DNA from: Mesorhizobium sp. LSJC280B00 | GTDB lineage: Bacteria > Pseudomonadota > Alphaproteobacteria > Rhizobiales > Rhizobiaceae | Direction: 5' to 3' | Length of the DNA stretch: 64,000 nucleotides | Assembly: GCF_000502835.1 (NCBI RefSeq) | Contig: NZ_AYVL01000008.1 | Location: 93,531-157,530 of the forward strand | Shown: one piece after another, positions 42,563 through 51,125 of the stretch | Layout of the letters: every line of letters starts with the position of its first letter | Position numbering within the stretch: the stretch's first letter is position 1 | Program-made: the position numbers and the translations under genes | The notes under the pieces: generated by a model | Databases searched by the model: none | The model's input: the letters and a program-made list of their open reading frames with translations, nothing else | Told to the model about the DNA's origin: nothing

Positions 42563-43462
42563 TCAGAACTTCCCAGTTTCCCTGAACATCTCAAACGTCG
42601 CGCGGATATGGTCGGCGACTGCCTTCACCGGCGCGCTGGCGTCCGGCGTCACCACCATGGCGAGGTTGTAGGTGCCGATGTCAGGCATGCCGTCCTTCGG
42701 GCACAGCTCGACCATGTCGCTGCCGAGGAAGGATTTCGGCAGCGGCGCCACCGCAAGATCCGCCATGATCGCGGCGCGCTGGCCGGCCGTGTGCGCGCTC
42801 ATATAGGCGATACGGTAATTGCGGCCCTCGCGGCCAAGCGCCTCCAATGCCCCTGCCCGCCAGGCACAGCCCTCTTCCCACAATGAGACCGGCAGCGGCT
42901 CGCGCAGATGCGCGCAACCGCCCTTGGCACCGGCCCAGACGATCGGCTCTGTGAGCAGCACTTCGGCGCCGATCGCGCTGGTCTTGTAGGAGTTGGTGAG
43001 CAGCGTGATGTCGAGCGCCCGGTCGTCCATGCGCCGGCGCAGATTGACGCTCTGGTCGATGGTGACGTCGACCGCGATCGATGGATGCGACTGTGCGAAC
43101 CGCTTCAGCACATGCGGCAGCACACGTTCGCCGTAATCGTCCGGCGAGCCGAGCCGCACCACCCCGACAATGTCTGGAATGATGAACTTCGACACCACCT
43201 CGCGATTGATCGACAGCAGCCGGCGCGCATAGCCGAGCAGCATCTCGCCATCGGTGGTCAGCGTCACCGAACGGGCGTCGCGCGCGAACACCGAGCGGCC
43301 GAGAATGTCCTCCAGCTTCTTGATCTGCATGGAGACGGCCGACGGCGTGCGGAAGACCGCATTGGCCGCAGTGGTGAAGCTGCCGGTCTCGGCGATCGCG
43401 ACGAAAGTGCGCAGAACATCCAGATCGAGCAGCGGCAGCGGATGATTGAGTGGGGCGTTCAT
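42563..43462 (-). CDS. LysR-family transcriptional regulator
   Basis: 299 residues. The winged helix-turn-helix is at about 10-70 (LDVLRTFVAIAETGSFTTAA, then VSMQIKKLEDILGRSVFAR). The effector domain follows with VVRLGSPDDYGERVLPHVLKRF. LysR regulators usually control a divergent gene; here that is the DUF1127 gene at 43692 across a 230-bp gap, while the hydrolase is convergent. Effector unknown. Confidence 0.93.
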   Translation of the reverse strand: MNAPLNHPLPLLDLDVLRTFVAIAETGSFTTAANAVFRTPSAVSMQIKKLEDILGRSVFARDARSVTLTTDGEMLLGYARRLLSINREVVSKFIIPDIVGVVRLGSPDDYGERVLPHVLKRFAQSHPSIAVDVTIDQSVNLRRRMDDRALDITLLTNSYKTSAIGAEVLLTEPIVWAGAKGGCAHLREPLPVSLWEEGCAWRAGALEALGREGRNYRIAYMSAHTAGQRAAIMADLAVAPLPKSFLGSDMVELCPKDGMPDIGTYNLAMVVTPDASAPVKAVADHIRATFEMFRETGKF

Positions 43463-43691
43463 GGCAAGCGACCTTCAATTTTTCTGATGCAAACCATCAT
43501 TCCATTTCGTTTGATTGAACATCAGTTTGGGAGGATAGTCAACTCCATCGAAGGCAGGACGCATCGAAGTGGTCCCGAAACAACCATGACACGGACCTGC
43601 AATCGACACGAAATGAAGCTGAAACAAACCCGGTGTACCGCCTGACGCTGCAAGCGCCGGGACAACCCGGCCCAACGCGAAGGAGAATGAG

Positions 43692-43877
43692 ATGTCTATC
43701 CTGTTATCCATCGGTCGGATCGCGACCGAGTTCAGCGAGGCCCGTGCCCGCTACCAGACGGAACGCGCCATCCGCGCGCTGCCGATTGAACTGCAGAAGG
43801 ATATCGGCTGGCCTGAAGCTGCCGATGCCAAGGCCGGCACTCGCCATGGTGTGGGATCCTGGGCTGGAGCAAAGTAA
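43692..43877 (+). CDS. DUF1127 (YjiS-like) small protein
   Basis: 61 residues: a charged helix EFSEARARYQTERAIRALP then LPIELQKDIGWPEA, again the DUF1127 signature, seen also at 41123. GAAGGAGAATGAG precedes the ATG. It is divergent from the LysR gene, so it may be its target, and a strong terminator follows. Confidence 0.8.
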   Translation: MSILLSIGRIATEFSEARARYQTERAIRALPIELQKDIGWPEAADAKAGTRHGVGSWAGAK

Positions 43878-43897
43878 ACCGTGTGTATCAACAGCTG

Positions 43898-43935
43898 AAG
43901 GCCTGCCGCGCAGATCAGCCCGGCAGGCCTTTTTG
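43898..43935 (+). terminator. Rho-independent terminator after the DUF1127 gene
   Basis: AAGGCCTGCCG-12nt-CGGCAGGCCTTTTTG: a perfect 11-bp stem followed by T5, 20 bp past the stop codon. Confidence 0.9.
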
Positions 43936-44212
43936 TTTGTACTCCAATGATTTTCCCGAGCCATGTCGCCGTCGCATGCCGCATATGAGCAAGTCGCATA
44001 GCAGCCCGCACTGGCAATCAACACATTGTAAATAATCGAAAATCCGGGGCAGAATGCCCAAATTTGTCGCATTCCGTGTCGCTTTTCATATCAAGTGCTT
44101 CGCTTTTGCGATTTAGTTTCCCCTCACGTAAGCCTATATCATCATCAACAAACGAGCTGCCCCACTCCATCAAGCGAAGGCGACCCGTCTGAGCAACCGA
44201 ATGGAGATGATC

Positions 44213-44347
44213 ATGAAGCTTTTTGCCCGCCTCTTTGCCCGTCGCGAAATGAACCTGACGACCGCGCTCGAGCGCCAGCGCCTGGCCAACACCATGCCTG
44301 GCCAGACCGGTGCCATGGCTGCCGCGCGCCTCGGCTTCGTCGCCTGA
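44213..44347 (+). CDS. Hypothetical 44-residue small protein
   Basis: Starts MKLFARLFARREMNLTTALE and ends AAARLGFVA. An amphipathic basic helix opens the sequence and GQTGAMAAARLG closes it. GGAG lies 6 nt before the ATG, and a Rho-independent terminator follows, so this is a complete short gene. No family recognised. Length and charge resemble the regulatory DUF1127-type peptides nearby. Flanks 43936-44212 show no gene, only GTCGC direct repeats near 44068-44083. Confidence 0.6.
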   Translation: MKLFARLFARREMNLTTALERQRLANTMPGQTGAMAAARLGFVA

Positions 44348-44399
44348 GACGCGGCAATCCCGGCGGAAGCAGCCTAGCGCTGCTTCGAAGTCGATCCAG

Positions 44400-44431
44400 C
44401 GCCGCTTCGGTTTTGCCGAGGCGGCGTTTTC
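44400..44431 (+). terminator. Rho-independent terminator after the 44-residue gene
   Basis: CGCCGC(T)TCGG-loop-CCGA(G)GCGGCG then TTTT: a long GC stem with one mismatch, about 52 bp past the stop of the small gene. Confidence 0.75.
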
Positions 44432-44505
44432 GTGTGCGCAGACTGCGTAGGCTCGTTTGGTCGATCCGGCGGCATGTCGCGTCCTTCGCCGCATAGCGAT
44501 TGCCC

Positions 44506-44601
44506 ATTTGCGACCCGTGTCGCAAATAAAGTCGCTCCGTTGCCATCTAGCCAATTGACAGGAAACGTCTTTCCTGATGTCGCTATGCTAATCGCGACAT
44601 C
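44506..44601. promoter_or_regulatory. Two perfect inverted repeats with GTCGC cores upstream of the GlxA-type regulator
   Basis: ATTTGCGAC-CCGT-GTCGCAAAT (44506-44527) and GATGTCGC-10nt-GCGACATC (44576-44601) have perfect 9-bp and 8-bp arms. They lie 108-129 bp and 34-59 bp ahead of the regulator start. Their position suggests auto-regulation. Related half-sites lie in the MttB/corrinoid promoter (29653-29719) and upstream of the DMGDH-like gene (TTTGCGACATCGCCAAAA, 53755-53772). Confidence 0.55.
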
Positions 44602-44634
44602 CTGTTCGCGCCATTGCAGCGTGAGGATCTACCC

Positions 44635-45636
44635 GTGAACGTCGTAAAGCACCCGATCCGGCGATCGTTCGTATTCTTCCTGGTCCCCGATTTCACCATG
44701 ATCGCCTTCGCGACGGCGCTCGATCCATTGCGTTCGGCCAACCGCATGCTCGGCTATGAAGCCTATCGCTGGCGGCTCGCCAGCATCGACGGCAAGCCGG
44801 TGCGCGCCTCGAACGGCGTCGAATGCGCCGTCAACACCTCGCTGGAGGAAGAGCGCAAGAAAATGTCCGGACCGGACCGGCCGAACATGGCCATCGTCTG
44901 CAGCGGCATCAATGTCGAGCGCTACCAGAACAAATCGGCCTTTGCCTGGTTGCGCGAGGAGTACAATCGCGGCGTTGCCGTCGGCGGCCTGTGCACCGGC
45001 GCGCATATCCTGGCCGCCGCAGGCCTGCTGTCCAACAAGCGCTGCGCCATCCATTGGGAGAACCTGCCGGGCTTTTCCGAGGCGTTCCCCAAGGCCAATG
45101 TCTTCGCCGACCTCTTCGAGATCGACCAGAACATCTACACCTGCGCCGGCGGCACCGCCGCGCTCGACATGATGCTGAAGCTGATCGGCGACGATTTCGA
45201 CGAAAGCCTCGTCAACCGCGTCTGCGAGCAGGTGCTGACCGATCGCGTGCGCAGCCCGACCGACCGCCAGCGCCTGCCGCTGCGCGCCCGCCTTGGCGTG
45301 CAGAATTCCAAGGTTCTGACCATTATCGAGCTGATGGAAGCCAATCTCTCCGAGCCGCTCTCGCTGATCGAGGTCGCTGACCATGTCGACCTGTCGCGCC
45401 GGCAGATTGAGCGCCTGTTCCGCACCGAGATGGGGCGCTCCCCTGCCCGTTACTATCTGGAGATCCGCCTCGACCGCGCCCGGCACCTGCTGATCCAGTC
45501 GTCGTTGCCGGTGGTCGAAGTGGCGGTCGCCTGCGGCTTTGTTTCCGCCTCGCATTTCTCCAAATGCTATCGCGAGTTGTACGCCCGCTCGCCGCAACAG
45601 GAACGCGTCGACCGCAAGCAGCTTCTAGCGGCTTGA
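44635..45636 (+). CDS. GlxA-family (DJ-1/PfpI plus AraC HTH) transcriptional regulator
   Basis: 333 residues. Residues 1-180 form the DJ-1/PfpI-like amidase-type domain (SFVFFLVPDFTMIAFATALD, GGLCTGAHILAAAGLL with the nucleophile-elbow Cys). Residues 230-330 form the AraC helix-turn-helix (LSLIEVADHVDLSRRQIERLFR, then VVEVAVACGFVSASHFSKCYRE). This architecture is that of GbdR, which activates glycine betaine and dimethylglycine catabolism in Pseudomonas. A role in the methyl-amine genes here is therefore plausible. GTG 44635 is chosen because GAGG lies 8 nt upstream; a TTG lies 21 nt further up. Confidence 0.88.
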   Translation: MNVVKHPIRRSFVFFLVPDFTMIAFATALDPLRSANRMLGYEAYRWRLASIDGKPVRASNGVECAVNTSLEEERKKMSGPDRPNMAIVCSGINVERYQNKSAFAWLREEYNRGVAVGGLCTGAHILAAAGLLSNKRCAIHWENLPGFSEAFPKANVFADLFEIDQNIYTCAGGTAALDMMLKLIGDDFDESLVNRVCEQVLTDRVRSPTDRQRLPLRARLGVQNSKVLTIIELMEANLSEPLSLIEVADHVDLSRRQIERLFRTEMGRSPARYYLEIRLDRARHLLIQSSLPVVEVAVACGFVSASHFSKCYRELYARSPQQERVDRKQLLAA

Positions 45637-45711
45637 TCCAGCACGTTTCGCGGGCGCGGCCGCATTGTCATGACATTGTCTGGCGTGGTATCCTTCAATC
45701 GAGAGGTACCA

Positions 45712-45999
45712 ATGACCAGAACCACCAGATCGGAAAAACTGGACTTGCGCCTTACCCCCCAGGCAAAGCGTACACTCGCAACCGCCGCCGCTACTGAACG
45801 CCGTTCGCTCAGCGATTTCGTGCTTGAAAGCGCGCTTGCGCGAGCCGAAGAAACATTAGCCGACCGGCGCAGCTTCCATCTCGACGCCGAAAAATGGGTC
45901 GCGTTCATGGCAGCGCTCGACGCGCCAACGCGTGATCTCCCCCGCCTCAAGCACCTATTGAACGAACCAAGCATCTTTTCCGGTCGCGATCCAGCGTGA
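45712..45999 (+). CDS. DUF1778-type antitoxin
   Basis: 95 residues with the ribbon-helix-helix start TRTTRSEKLDLRLTPQAKRTLATAAA, followed by a C-terminal acidic part that would wrap the toxin. GAGAGG precedes the ATG. A TGTCATGACA palindrome at 45666-45675 near the start is a likely operator for its own repression. The stop overlaps the toxin start by GTGA, the standard arrangement of DUF1778/GNAT modules. Confidence 0.88.
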   Translation: MTRTTRSEKLDLRLTPQAKRTLATAAATERRSLSDFVLESALARAEETLADRRSFHLDAEKWVAFMAALDAPTRDLPRLKHLLNEPSIFSGRDPA

Positions 46000-46487
46000 G
46001 CGAATTCCAGATCGAGAAACTGGCCCGCACGCATTTGGTGGACATGTTCGACTGCGGTGAAGAACCGCTCAATCGCTTTCTCGTACGCTATGCATTCCAA
46101 AACCAGCAAGCCAATGCTTCGCAGACCTACATTGGTCTCTCTGGCGAAGATGTGATCGGCTTTTATACCCTGGTCGTTGGTGAAGTTAAATATGAGGGCG
46201 CGCCCGAGCGATTGACGAAAGGTCTCGCACGCCATCCGGTGCCTGTAATGCTGCTGGCGCGTCTTGCGGTCAGTCTGGACTGGCAAGGCAAAGGCGTCGG
46301 CGGCGGACTGTTGCGCGATGCCGTCCTGCGCAGTTTGCAGGCGGCCGATATTGCAGGTGTCCGCAAGGTCGTCGTCCACGCCAAGAACGACGGCGCCCGC
46401 ACGTTTTACGAGCGCTACGGATTCGCGCAATCGCCGACGGACCCGCTGCATCTTTACGTGCTTATCAAGGACTTACGAAGTCTCTGA
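45996..46487 (+). CDS. GNAT-family toxin (TacT/AtaT-like aminoacyl-tRNA acetyltransferase)
   Basis: 163 residues with the GNAT fold: MLLARLAVSLDWQGKGVGGGLLRDAVLRS has the acetyl-CoA pyrophosphate loop (Q-G-x-G-x-G), and FYERYGF the C-terminal motif. With the DUF1778 antitoxin ahead it forms a type II toxin-antitoxin module. Toxins of this kind acetylate the amino group of charged tRNA and stop translation. Starts at GTG 45996. It ends 26 bp before the convergent ABC ATPase gene. Confidence 0.88.
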   Translation: MSEFQIEKLARTHLVDMFDCGEEPLNRFLVRYAFQNQQANASQTYIGLSGEDVIGFYTLVVGEVKYEGAPERLTKGLARHPVPVMLLARLAVSLDWQGKGVGGGLLRDAVLRSLQAADIAGVRKVVVHAKNDGARTFYERYGFAQSPTDPLHLYVLIKDLRSL

Positions 46488-46513
46488 GCCGTTCAGGCGC
46501 CTTGCTGACCCGA

Positions 46514-47296
46514 CTATATCTGCGCCGTGCGCATCGCCTCGACGCGGATATCTTCTGTCAGCCGCGCCTTCAGTGCCGAAAACTCCGGGCTGGTCTTCAG
46601 CGTGTAGTGGCGCGGATGCGGCAGGTCGACGGCAACGTCCGATTTGATGCGGCCCGGCCGTGCCGTCATCACGACCACGCGCGACGCCATGAAGATCGCC
46701 TCCTCGATGTCGTGGGTGACGAACAGCACCGTTTTTTGCCGGCGCTCCCAGATGCCGAGAAGCAGTTCCTGCATCAGCCCGCGGGTCTGGTTGTCGAGTG
46801 CGCCGAACGGCTCGTCGAGCAGCAGGATCTCCGGATCGTTGGCCAGTGCCCGGGCAATCGCGGTGCGCTGCTGCATGCCGCCGGAAAGCTGCTTCGGCCA
46901 ATGGTTTTCAAAACCTCTCAGCCCGACGAGATCGACGTAAGAAGCGACGATTTCGCTGCGCTCGTGCTCGGCCATTCCACGTTCGCGCAGGCCGAAGGCG
47001 ATGTTCTCGGCGACCGTCAGCCACGGAAACAGCGTATAGGACTGGAAAACCATGCCGCGGTCTGGACCGGGCCGGTCCACCACCCTGCCGTCGAGCAGAA
47101 CACGTCCCCCACTCGGCGCTTCGAGGCCGGCGACGATCCTGAGCAGCGTCGACTTTCCACAGCCGGATGGCCCCAGGATGGTGATGAAGTCGTTGGCGGC
47201 GACCGCCAGATCGATCGGCATCAGCGCCTTGACCGGCTGCCCACCGCCGACACCGGCGAAGGTGCGCGAGACGCTTTCGATGAGCAGCTTGCTCAC
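46514..47296 (-). CDS. ABC transporter ATP-binding protein, NitT/TauT type
   Basis: 260 residues. Walker A is GPSGCGKST, the signature LSGGMQQRTAIARAL, and Walker B ILLLDEPFGALD, with the H-loop THDIEEA. It energises uptake with the permease and binding protein. The GTG at 47296 overlaps the permease stop by GTGA, and GGAG lies inside the permease end, so translation is coupled. The long open frame upstream is out of frame with the permease and is not coding. Substrate group: sulfonate, nitrate or similar small anion/amine. Confidence 0.92.
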   Translation of the reverse strand: MSKLLIESVSRTFAGVGGGQPVKALMPIDLAVAANDFITILGPSGCGKSTLLRIVAGLEAPSGGRVLLDGRVVDRPGPDRGMVFQSYTLFPWLTVAENIAFGLRERGMAEHERSEIVASYVDLVGLRGFENHWPKQLSGGMQQRTAIARALANDPEILLLDEPFGALDNQTRGLMQELLLGIWERRQKTVLFVTHDIEEAIFMASRVVVMTARPGRIKSDVAVDLPHPRHYTLKTSPEFSALKARLTEDIRVEAMRTAQI

Positions 47297-48069
47297 GCCA
47301 GGCTCCATGGAAACAGCCAACGGTTGAGCGCCTTGAAGGCGAAATCGGACAACAGCCCGATCAGGCCGATGACGATGATGCCGAAGATGATCTGCCCTGT
47401 CGCCAGCCGCGACTGGCTGTTGATGATCATGTAGCCGATGCCCGACGACGAGCCGATCAGCTCGGCGACGATGACATAGGTCCAGGCCCAGCCGAGGACC
47501 AGCCGCAGGGTCTCGGCAATCTCCGGCGCATTGGCCGGCATGATCACGCGCCGCACGATGCCGTTGTCGGACGAGCCAAGCGTGTAGGCCGCCTCGACCA
47601 GGTCGCGCCGTGTGCCGCCGACCTTGACCGCGATGATCAGGATGATCTGGAACACCGAGCCGACGAAGATCACCAGCAGTTTTTCGAGCTCGCCAACGCC
47701 CGCCCACAGGATGAGCAGCGGGATGAAGGCCGATGCCGGCAGATAGCGGGCGAAGGAGACGAACGGCTCCAGGAACGCCTCCACGGGCTTCCAGGCACCC
47801 ATCACGATGCCGAGCGGCACGGCAACGATGGCCGCCATCAGGAACCCGCCGAAGACGCGCCAGATGGTGATAAGGATGTCGAGCCAGAAGCGGTCCTCGA
47901 CCAGCAGCCGCCAACCGTCTCTCACCATCGACAGCGGATCGGCAAGGAAAATGCGATTGACGTGGCCGCCAAGCGTGATCCACGCCCAGAACGCCACGAA
48001 CAGCACGAAGAACGAAATGCCGAGCACGGTTCGAATGCCCGGCGAGACCGGATGCAAGGGGCGCGGCAT
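47293..48069 (-). CDS. ABC transporter permease, NitT/TauT type
   Basis: 258 residues, about six transmembrane segments, and the EAA loop DLVEAAYTLGSSDNGIVRRVIMPANAPEI that contacts the ATPase. BPD_transp_1 family. The ATG at 48069 has AGAGGA upstream. The hydrophobic pattern starts at VLGISFFVLFVAFWAW. Sits between binding protein and ATPase in one operon. Confidence 0.92.
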   Translation of the reverse strand: MPRPLHPVSPGIRTVLGISFFVLFVAFWAWITLGGHVNRIFLADPLSMVRDGWRLLVEDRFWLDILITIWRVFGGFLMAAIVAVPLGIVMGAWKPVEAFLEPFVSFARYLPASAFIPLLILWAGVGELEKLLVIFVGSVFQIILIIAVKVGGTRRDLVEAAYTLGSSDNGIVRRVIMPANAPEIAETLRLVLGWAWTYVIVAELIGSSSGIGYMIINSQSRLATGQIIFGIIVIGLIGLLSDFAFKALNRWLFPWSLA

Positions 48070-48095
48070 CTTCGACCGTCCTCTGATCTGAATGA

Positions 48096-48121
48096 AAAAG
48101 CGGCGGCGCACGCGCCGCCGC
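48096..48121 (-). terminator. Terminator-like hairpin between binding-protein and permease genes
   Basis: On the minus strand GCGGCGGCG-CGT-GCGCCGCCGC is followed by TTTTTC. It stands between the binding-protein stop and the permease start and would let most transcripts stop after the first gene, giving more binding protein than membrane complex, a common plan in such operons. Confidence 0.7.
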
Positions 48122-48140
48122 CGGGCGACAATCCTGCCGG

Positions 48141-49091
48141 TTAGTCGGCGACGGCGCTGGTGTCGGCCAATGTCGAGACGTCAGGCGCTTCCTTGATCAA
48201 ACCCATCTGCAGCAGAAGCTCGCCGGCGGTCTTGGAAAAGTCCTGGAATTCCTTGGTGAAGAACTGCTTGTTTTCAGCCTTGTCGGCCCATTTCAGGTAT
48301 TTGGCCGACTCTTCGAATTCCTTGGCCGACTGCTTCACGTCAGCACCCATCGTCTCATAGGATTTCGCCGGATCGCTCTTGATCAGGTCGAGTGCCTCGA
48401 AATAGCTGTCGGCAAGCGCCTTGCCCGCATCCGGATTGGCCTTGAGGAACTCCGGCGCGCAGCCGACCGTATCGAGCACCATCGGATAGTCGAGAGTGGT
48501 CACAAGGATATGGCCCTGGTCGGACTTTTCGCGCACCGCCGAGATGAACGGCTCATAGGTGACCGCCGCATCGTTCTGGCCGGCGAGAAACGCCTGCGCC
48601 GCCGCATCCGGCTCCAGGTTGACGACCGTCACGTCCTTGGTCGACATGCCGTTCTTGTTGAGCACCCAGGCCAGCATGAAATAGGGCGAGGTGCCCGGCG
48701 CCGAAGACGCGACCGACTTACCTTTGAGATCGGCGACGGTCTTGATGTCGTTGCGGGCGACGATGCCGTCGGCGCCGTAGGATTTGTCGAGCTGGAATAT
48801 CTGCTTGGTCGTCACGCCATTGGCGTTCCAGACCAGCCAGGTCTCGACCGTGGTGGCGGCGCATTGCAGGTCGCCGCTGGCGATGGCGAGCGGCCGGCTG
48901 GCTTGCGGCACCTTCTTCAAGGTGACGTCGAGGCCGTGCTTTTCGAAGATGCCGGCCTGCTTGGCGAGCGTCAGCGGCGCAAAGCCGGTCCATCCGCTGA
49001 TGCCGATGCTGACCGATGTGGCGGCCATCGCCGGCGCGGACAATCCGACGGCAAGCGTCAAGCTTGCGGCAAGAATTCCGATCCTGTTCAT
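48141..49091 (-). CDS. ABC transporter substrate-binding protein, NitT/TauT type
   Basis: 316 residues. The signal peptide MNRIGILAASLTLAVGLSA ends at APAMAA. The mature part ATSVSIGISGWTGFAPLTLAKQAGIFEKHGLDV is the NMT1/OpuAC-like SBP start of SsuA/TauA/ThiY relatives. It binds a small organic ligand in the periplasm; which one cannot be read. GGGGAA precedes ATG 49091; the open frame before it is not used. First gene of its operon. Confidence 0.9.
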   Translation of the reverse strand: MNRIGILAASLTLAVGLSAPAMAATSVSIGISGWTGFAPLTLAKQAGIFEKHGLDVTLKKVPQASRPLAIASGDLQCAATTVETWLVWNANGVTTKQIFQLDKSYGADGIVARNDIKTVADLKGKSVASSAPGTSPYFMLAWVLNKNGMSTKDVTVVNLEPDAAAQAFLAGQNDAAVTYEPFISAVREKSDQGHILVTTLDYPMVLDTVGCAPEFLKANPDAGKALADSYFEALDLIKSDPAKSYETMGADVKQSAKEFEESAKYLKWADKAENKQFFTKEFQDFSKTAGELLLQMGLIKEAPDVSTLADTSAVAD

Positions 49092-49205
49092 GTCGGTTCC
49101 CCTTTTATGTGTTCGGATGGGGAATTGTGTCACAGACGCCCGCAGGCTTGTCAATGAAGCAGATGCTGCACTGCGGTATGTCACCATCGACAGCAAACTC
49201 CGCCA

Positions 49206-50054
49206 TCAGCGGCTGTTGTACATCCAGCTGCGGTCGCGCCACATTTTTTCGCCGACCAGGCAGTCGGTGACGGGGATGTCCTGTGCCAGCACCAATGGCG
49301 GATGCGCCGCCTCTTCCGCCGCTCGCTGCGGCGAGGCCGGACCGGCAAGCTCCAGCACCAGCTTGCGGCGGATGGCCTCCGGAAACTGCGTCCAGTCATT
49401 GACCGGGATCATGAAGGAGCCCGGCCCGCCGATGACGCAGTCGCTGTAGTAGCGGTCGAGATTGTTGACATCGTAAGCGCTGCTGAACCCGCCCCTGGTC
49501 ATCAGCGGCAGGCCGTTGACGGTGATGCCTTGCTTGATCACCGCGTCGCGGGTGATATCGACAGGTGCGCCCTGGTTGTTGGGGCCGTCACCCGAAATGT
49601 CGATCACCCGCTTGACGCCCTGGAAGCCGCTTTCAGCAAAGAGATCGCTGGCGAATTCCAGCGCGCCGGAGATCGAGGTGCGCCTGGCACTGGCCGGCGG
49701 ATGAGCGGAAAGCTGCGCTGCCAGCCGCTCGGCGTCGGCACGATTGGCGATCACCGTCCACGGCACGACGACCTGCTGCCAGGTCGCGCCAGCCCATTCG
49801 ACATAGGTGACGGCAATCTTGCCATGAGCGCCTTCGCCGATTGCCTGCAGGACATCGTCATGCGTCAGCGCCGCCGCATAGCCATGACGCTGGATTTCGA
49901 GCTCGTCCGGCGACATGGACAGCGAAACGTCGACTGCCAGCACCAGTTCGACGTCGACCGGCTCGGCGGCGCGGGAGTTTGCAGTCAGCCATAGCACCGA
50001 CGCCAGCGCGGCGGCACCCGAGACGAGATGTCTTGCACGGGCAAAACCAGACAT
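49206..50054 (-). CDS. DUF1194 VWA-fold secreted protein
   Basis: 282 residues from ATG 50054. The signal peptide spans residues 1 to about 29 (LVSGAAALASVLWLT...SRAAEP). The VWA-like domain starts VELVLAVDVSLSMSPDELE, an intact DxSxS MIDAS metal site. The end PVTDCLVGEKMWRDRSWMYNSR is typical of DUF1194. Function unknown, exported. About 115 bp separate it from the ABC binding-protein gene downstream. Confidence 0.82.
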   Translation of the reverse strand: MSGFARARHLVSGAAALASVLWLTANSRAAEPVDVELVLAVDVSLSMSPDELEIQRHGYAAALTHDDVLQAIGEGAHGKIAVTYVEWAGATWQQVVVPWTVIANRADAERLAAQLSAHPPASARRTSISGALEFASDLFAESGFQGVKRVIDISGDGPNNQGAPVDITRDAVIKQGITVNGLPLMTRGGFSSAYDVNNLDRYYSDCVIGGPGSFMIPVNDWTQFPEAIRRKLVLELAGPASPQRAAEEAAHPPLVLAQDIPVTDCLVGEKMWRDRSWMYNSR

Positions 50055-50154
50055 GCCGCACGGTAAGCGAAAATCGCCGATCGACAAAGAGAAAAGCCCG
50101 GTGGAGAGCCGGTCTCATTCGGTCACATTTTTGCGAACCGCCGGAAAACGAATT

Positions 50155-50985
50155 TCATTTGTGGATGCGGTGCCCGCCCCGCCCCCGCCACTCCACGGCC
50201 TTCTCGACATCCGTCTCGGAGGATGGGTCCGGCTTCGGTTTTCTAGCACCGACCCCGCGCGCTGCCCTCCAGTTCGGCTTGAATGACGGCGGAAGCCACA
50301 ACAGAATACCTGCAACCGCGGCAGGCAAGATGATCGCAAAACGCAGAATTGAAAGTACGATGCCGCAGATGCCGACGATCTGCGCGGCCCGGCGGACGCC
50401 GAAGCGTCTCAGGAACAAATGTCTTGCAATCACGCCGCCATCCAGATCGTAGGCGGGCAGGATGTTGAGAATGATAAGTGACACGTTCAACAATGCGCCA
50501 ATCCAAAGCGTCCATTCCAGAGGACCGGCCGACCTTGACGGCAGCCACCCGAATGGCCCTTCGGGCGCAACTGGGATGAGTTCTCCAAAAACCAGACAAT
50601 AGGCCGCATCGAAAAACGCGGCGAGCGCGACGTTCGCCAGGGGACCCGCTATCGCAATCCGCGCCCAGGCAGGCGATGGCGCTGCGGCGCGTTTGAAACG
50701 CGTGAGCCCGCCGAAGAGATATAATTCTATCCTGTCGGTGGCGACGCCTTGTCGGCGTCCGATCCAGGCGTGCGCCAGTTCGTGCAGAAATATCGACGCA
50801 AACAGAAGCGCTGCAAAGATAGAGGTATGGATCAGTGCATCCTTGGGTCGGCTCGCCTACTCGTTCAGGAAGGGCAGCACAATGGGAATTGCGAAGGTCC
50901 AGCTGACGCGAACCGGGATATTCCGGTTCAGCTGAAACACAAGCGCATCGTTTTTTCTGTCCCAGCCGATCCGCCGCAAAGGCAC
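50155..50985 (-). pseudogene. M50 site-2-type metalloprotease interrupted by an in-frame TAG
   Basis: Reading the minus strand from GTG 50985 gives VPLRRIGWDRKNDALVFQ, then VSWTFAIPIVLPFLNE, then TAG at 50859-50857. The same frame then continues with ASRPKDALIHTSIFAALLFA, the zinc motif FLHELAHAW (HExxH), TRFKRAAAPSPAWARIAIAG and the second motif NILPAYDLDGG to a stop at 50155. The two pieces join into one normal N-terminal half of an S2P-like protease. The part after the TAG has no start codon before the HExxH motif. So either a nonsense mutation, a base error, or amber suppression is present. Start choice upstream is uncertain. Confidence 0.75.
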
Positions 50986-51031
50986 CCCCAATCGCAGCGC
51001 GACGGTAAGCGAGAATCATCGCTCCACAAAG

Positions 51032-51062
51032 CGAAAAGCCCGACGATGAATCGGGCTTCTGC
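51032..51062 (-). terminator. Rho-independent terminator after the DMGDH-like gene
   Basis: On the minus strand GAAGCCCGA-7nt-TCGGGCTTTTC: a 9-bp stem then TTTTC and GCTTT. Located 65-95 bp past the stop of the gene at 51126-53687, ahead of the broken protease. Confidence 0.8.
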
Positions 51063-51125
51063 ATTCAGGTCCTGCTGGCACACTGCTCGGCTTGCCTGTG
51101 TGGAGAATCGGCAGGCAAGCAACGC

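Noticed and set aside
45567..46451. 294-codon minus-strand ORF across the toxin-antitoxin genes
   Set aside because: Opposite to two genes with clear families and start-stop overlap; no own motif.
46514..47983. 489-codon open frame joining the ABC ATPase with upstream sequence
   Set aside because: The first 230 codons are the out-of-frame shadow of the permease; the real ATPase starts at GTG 47296 with GGAG before it.
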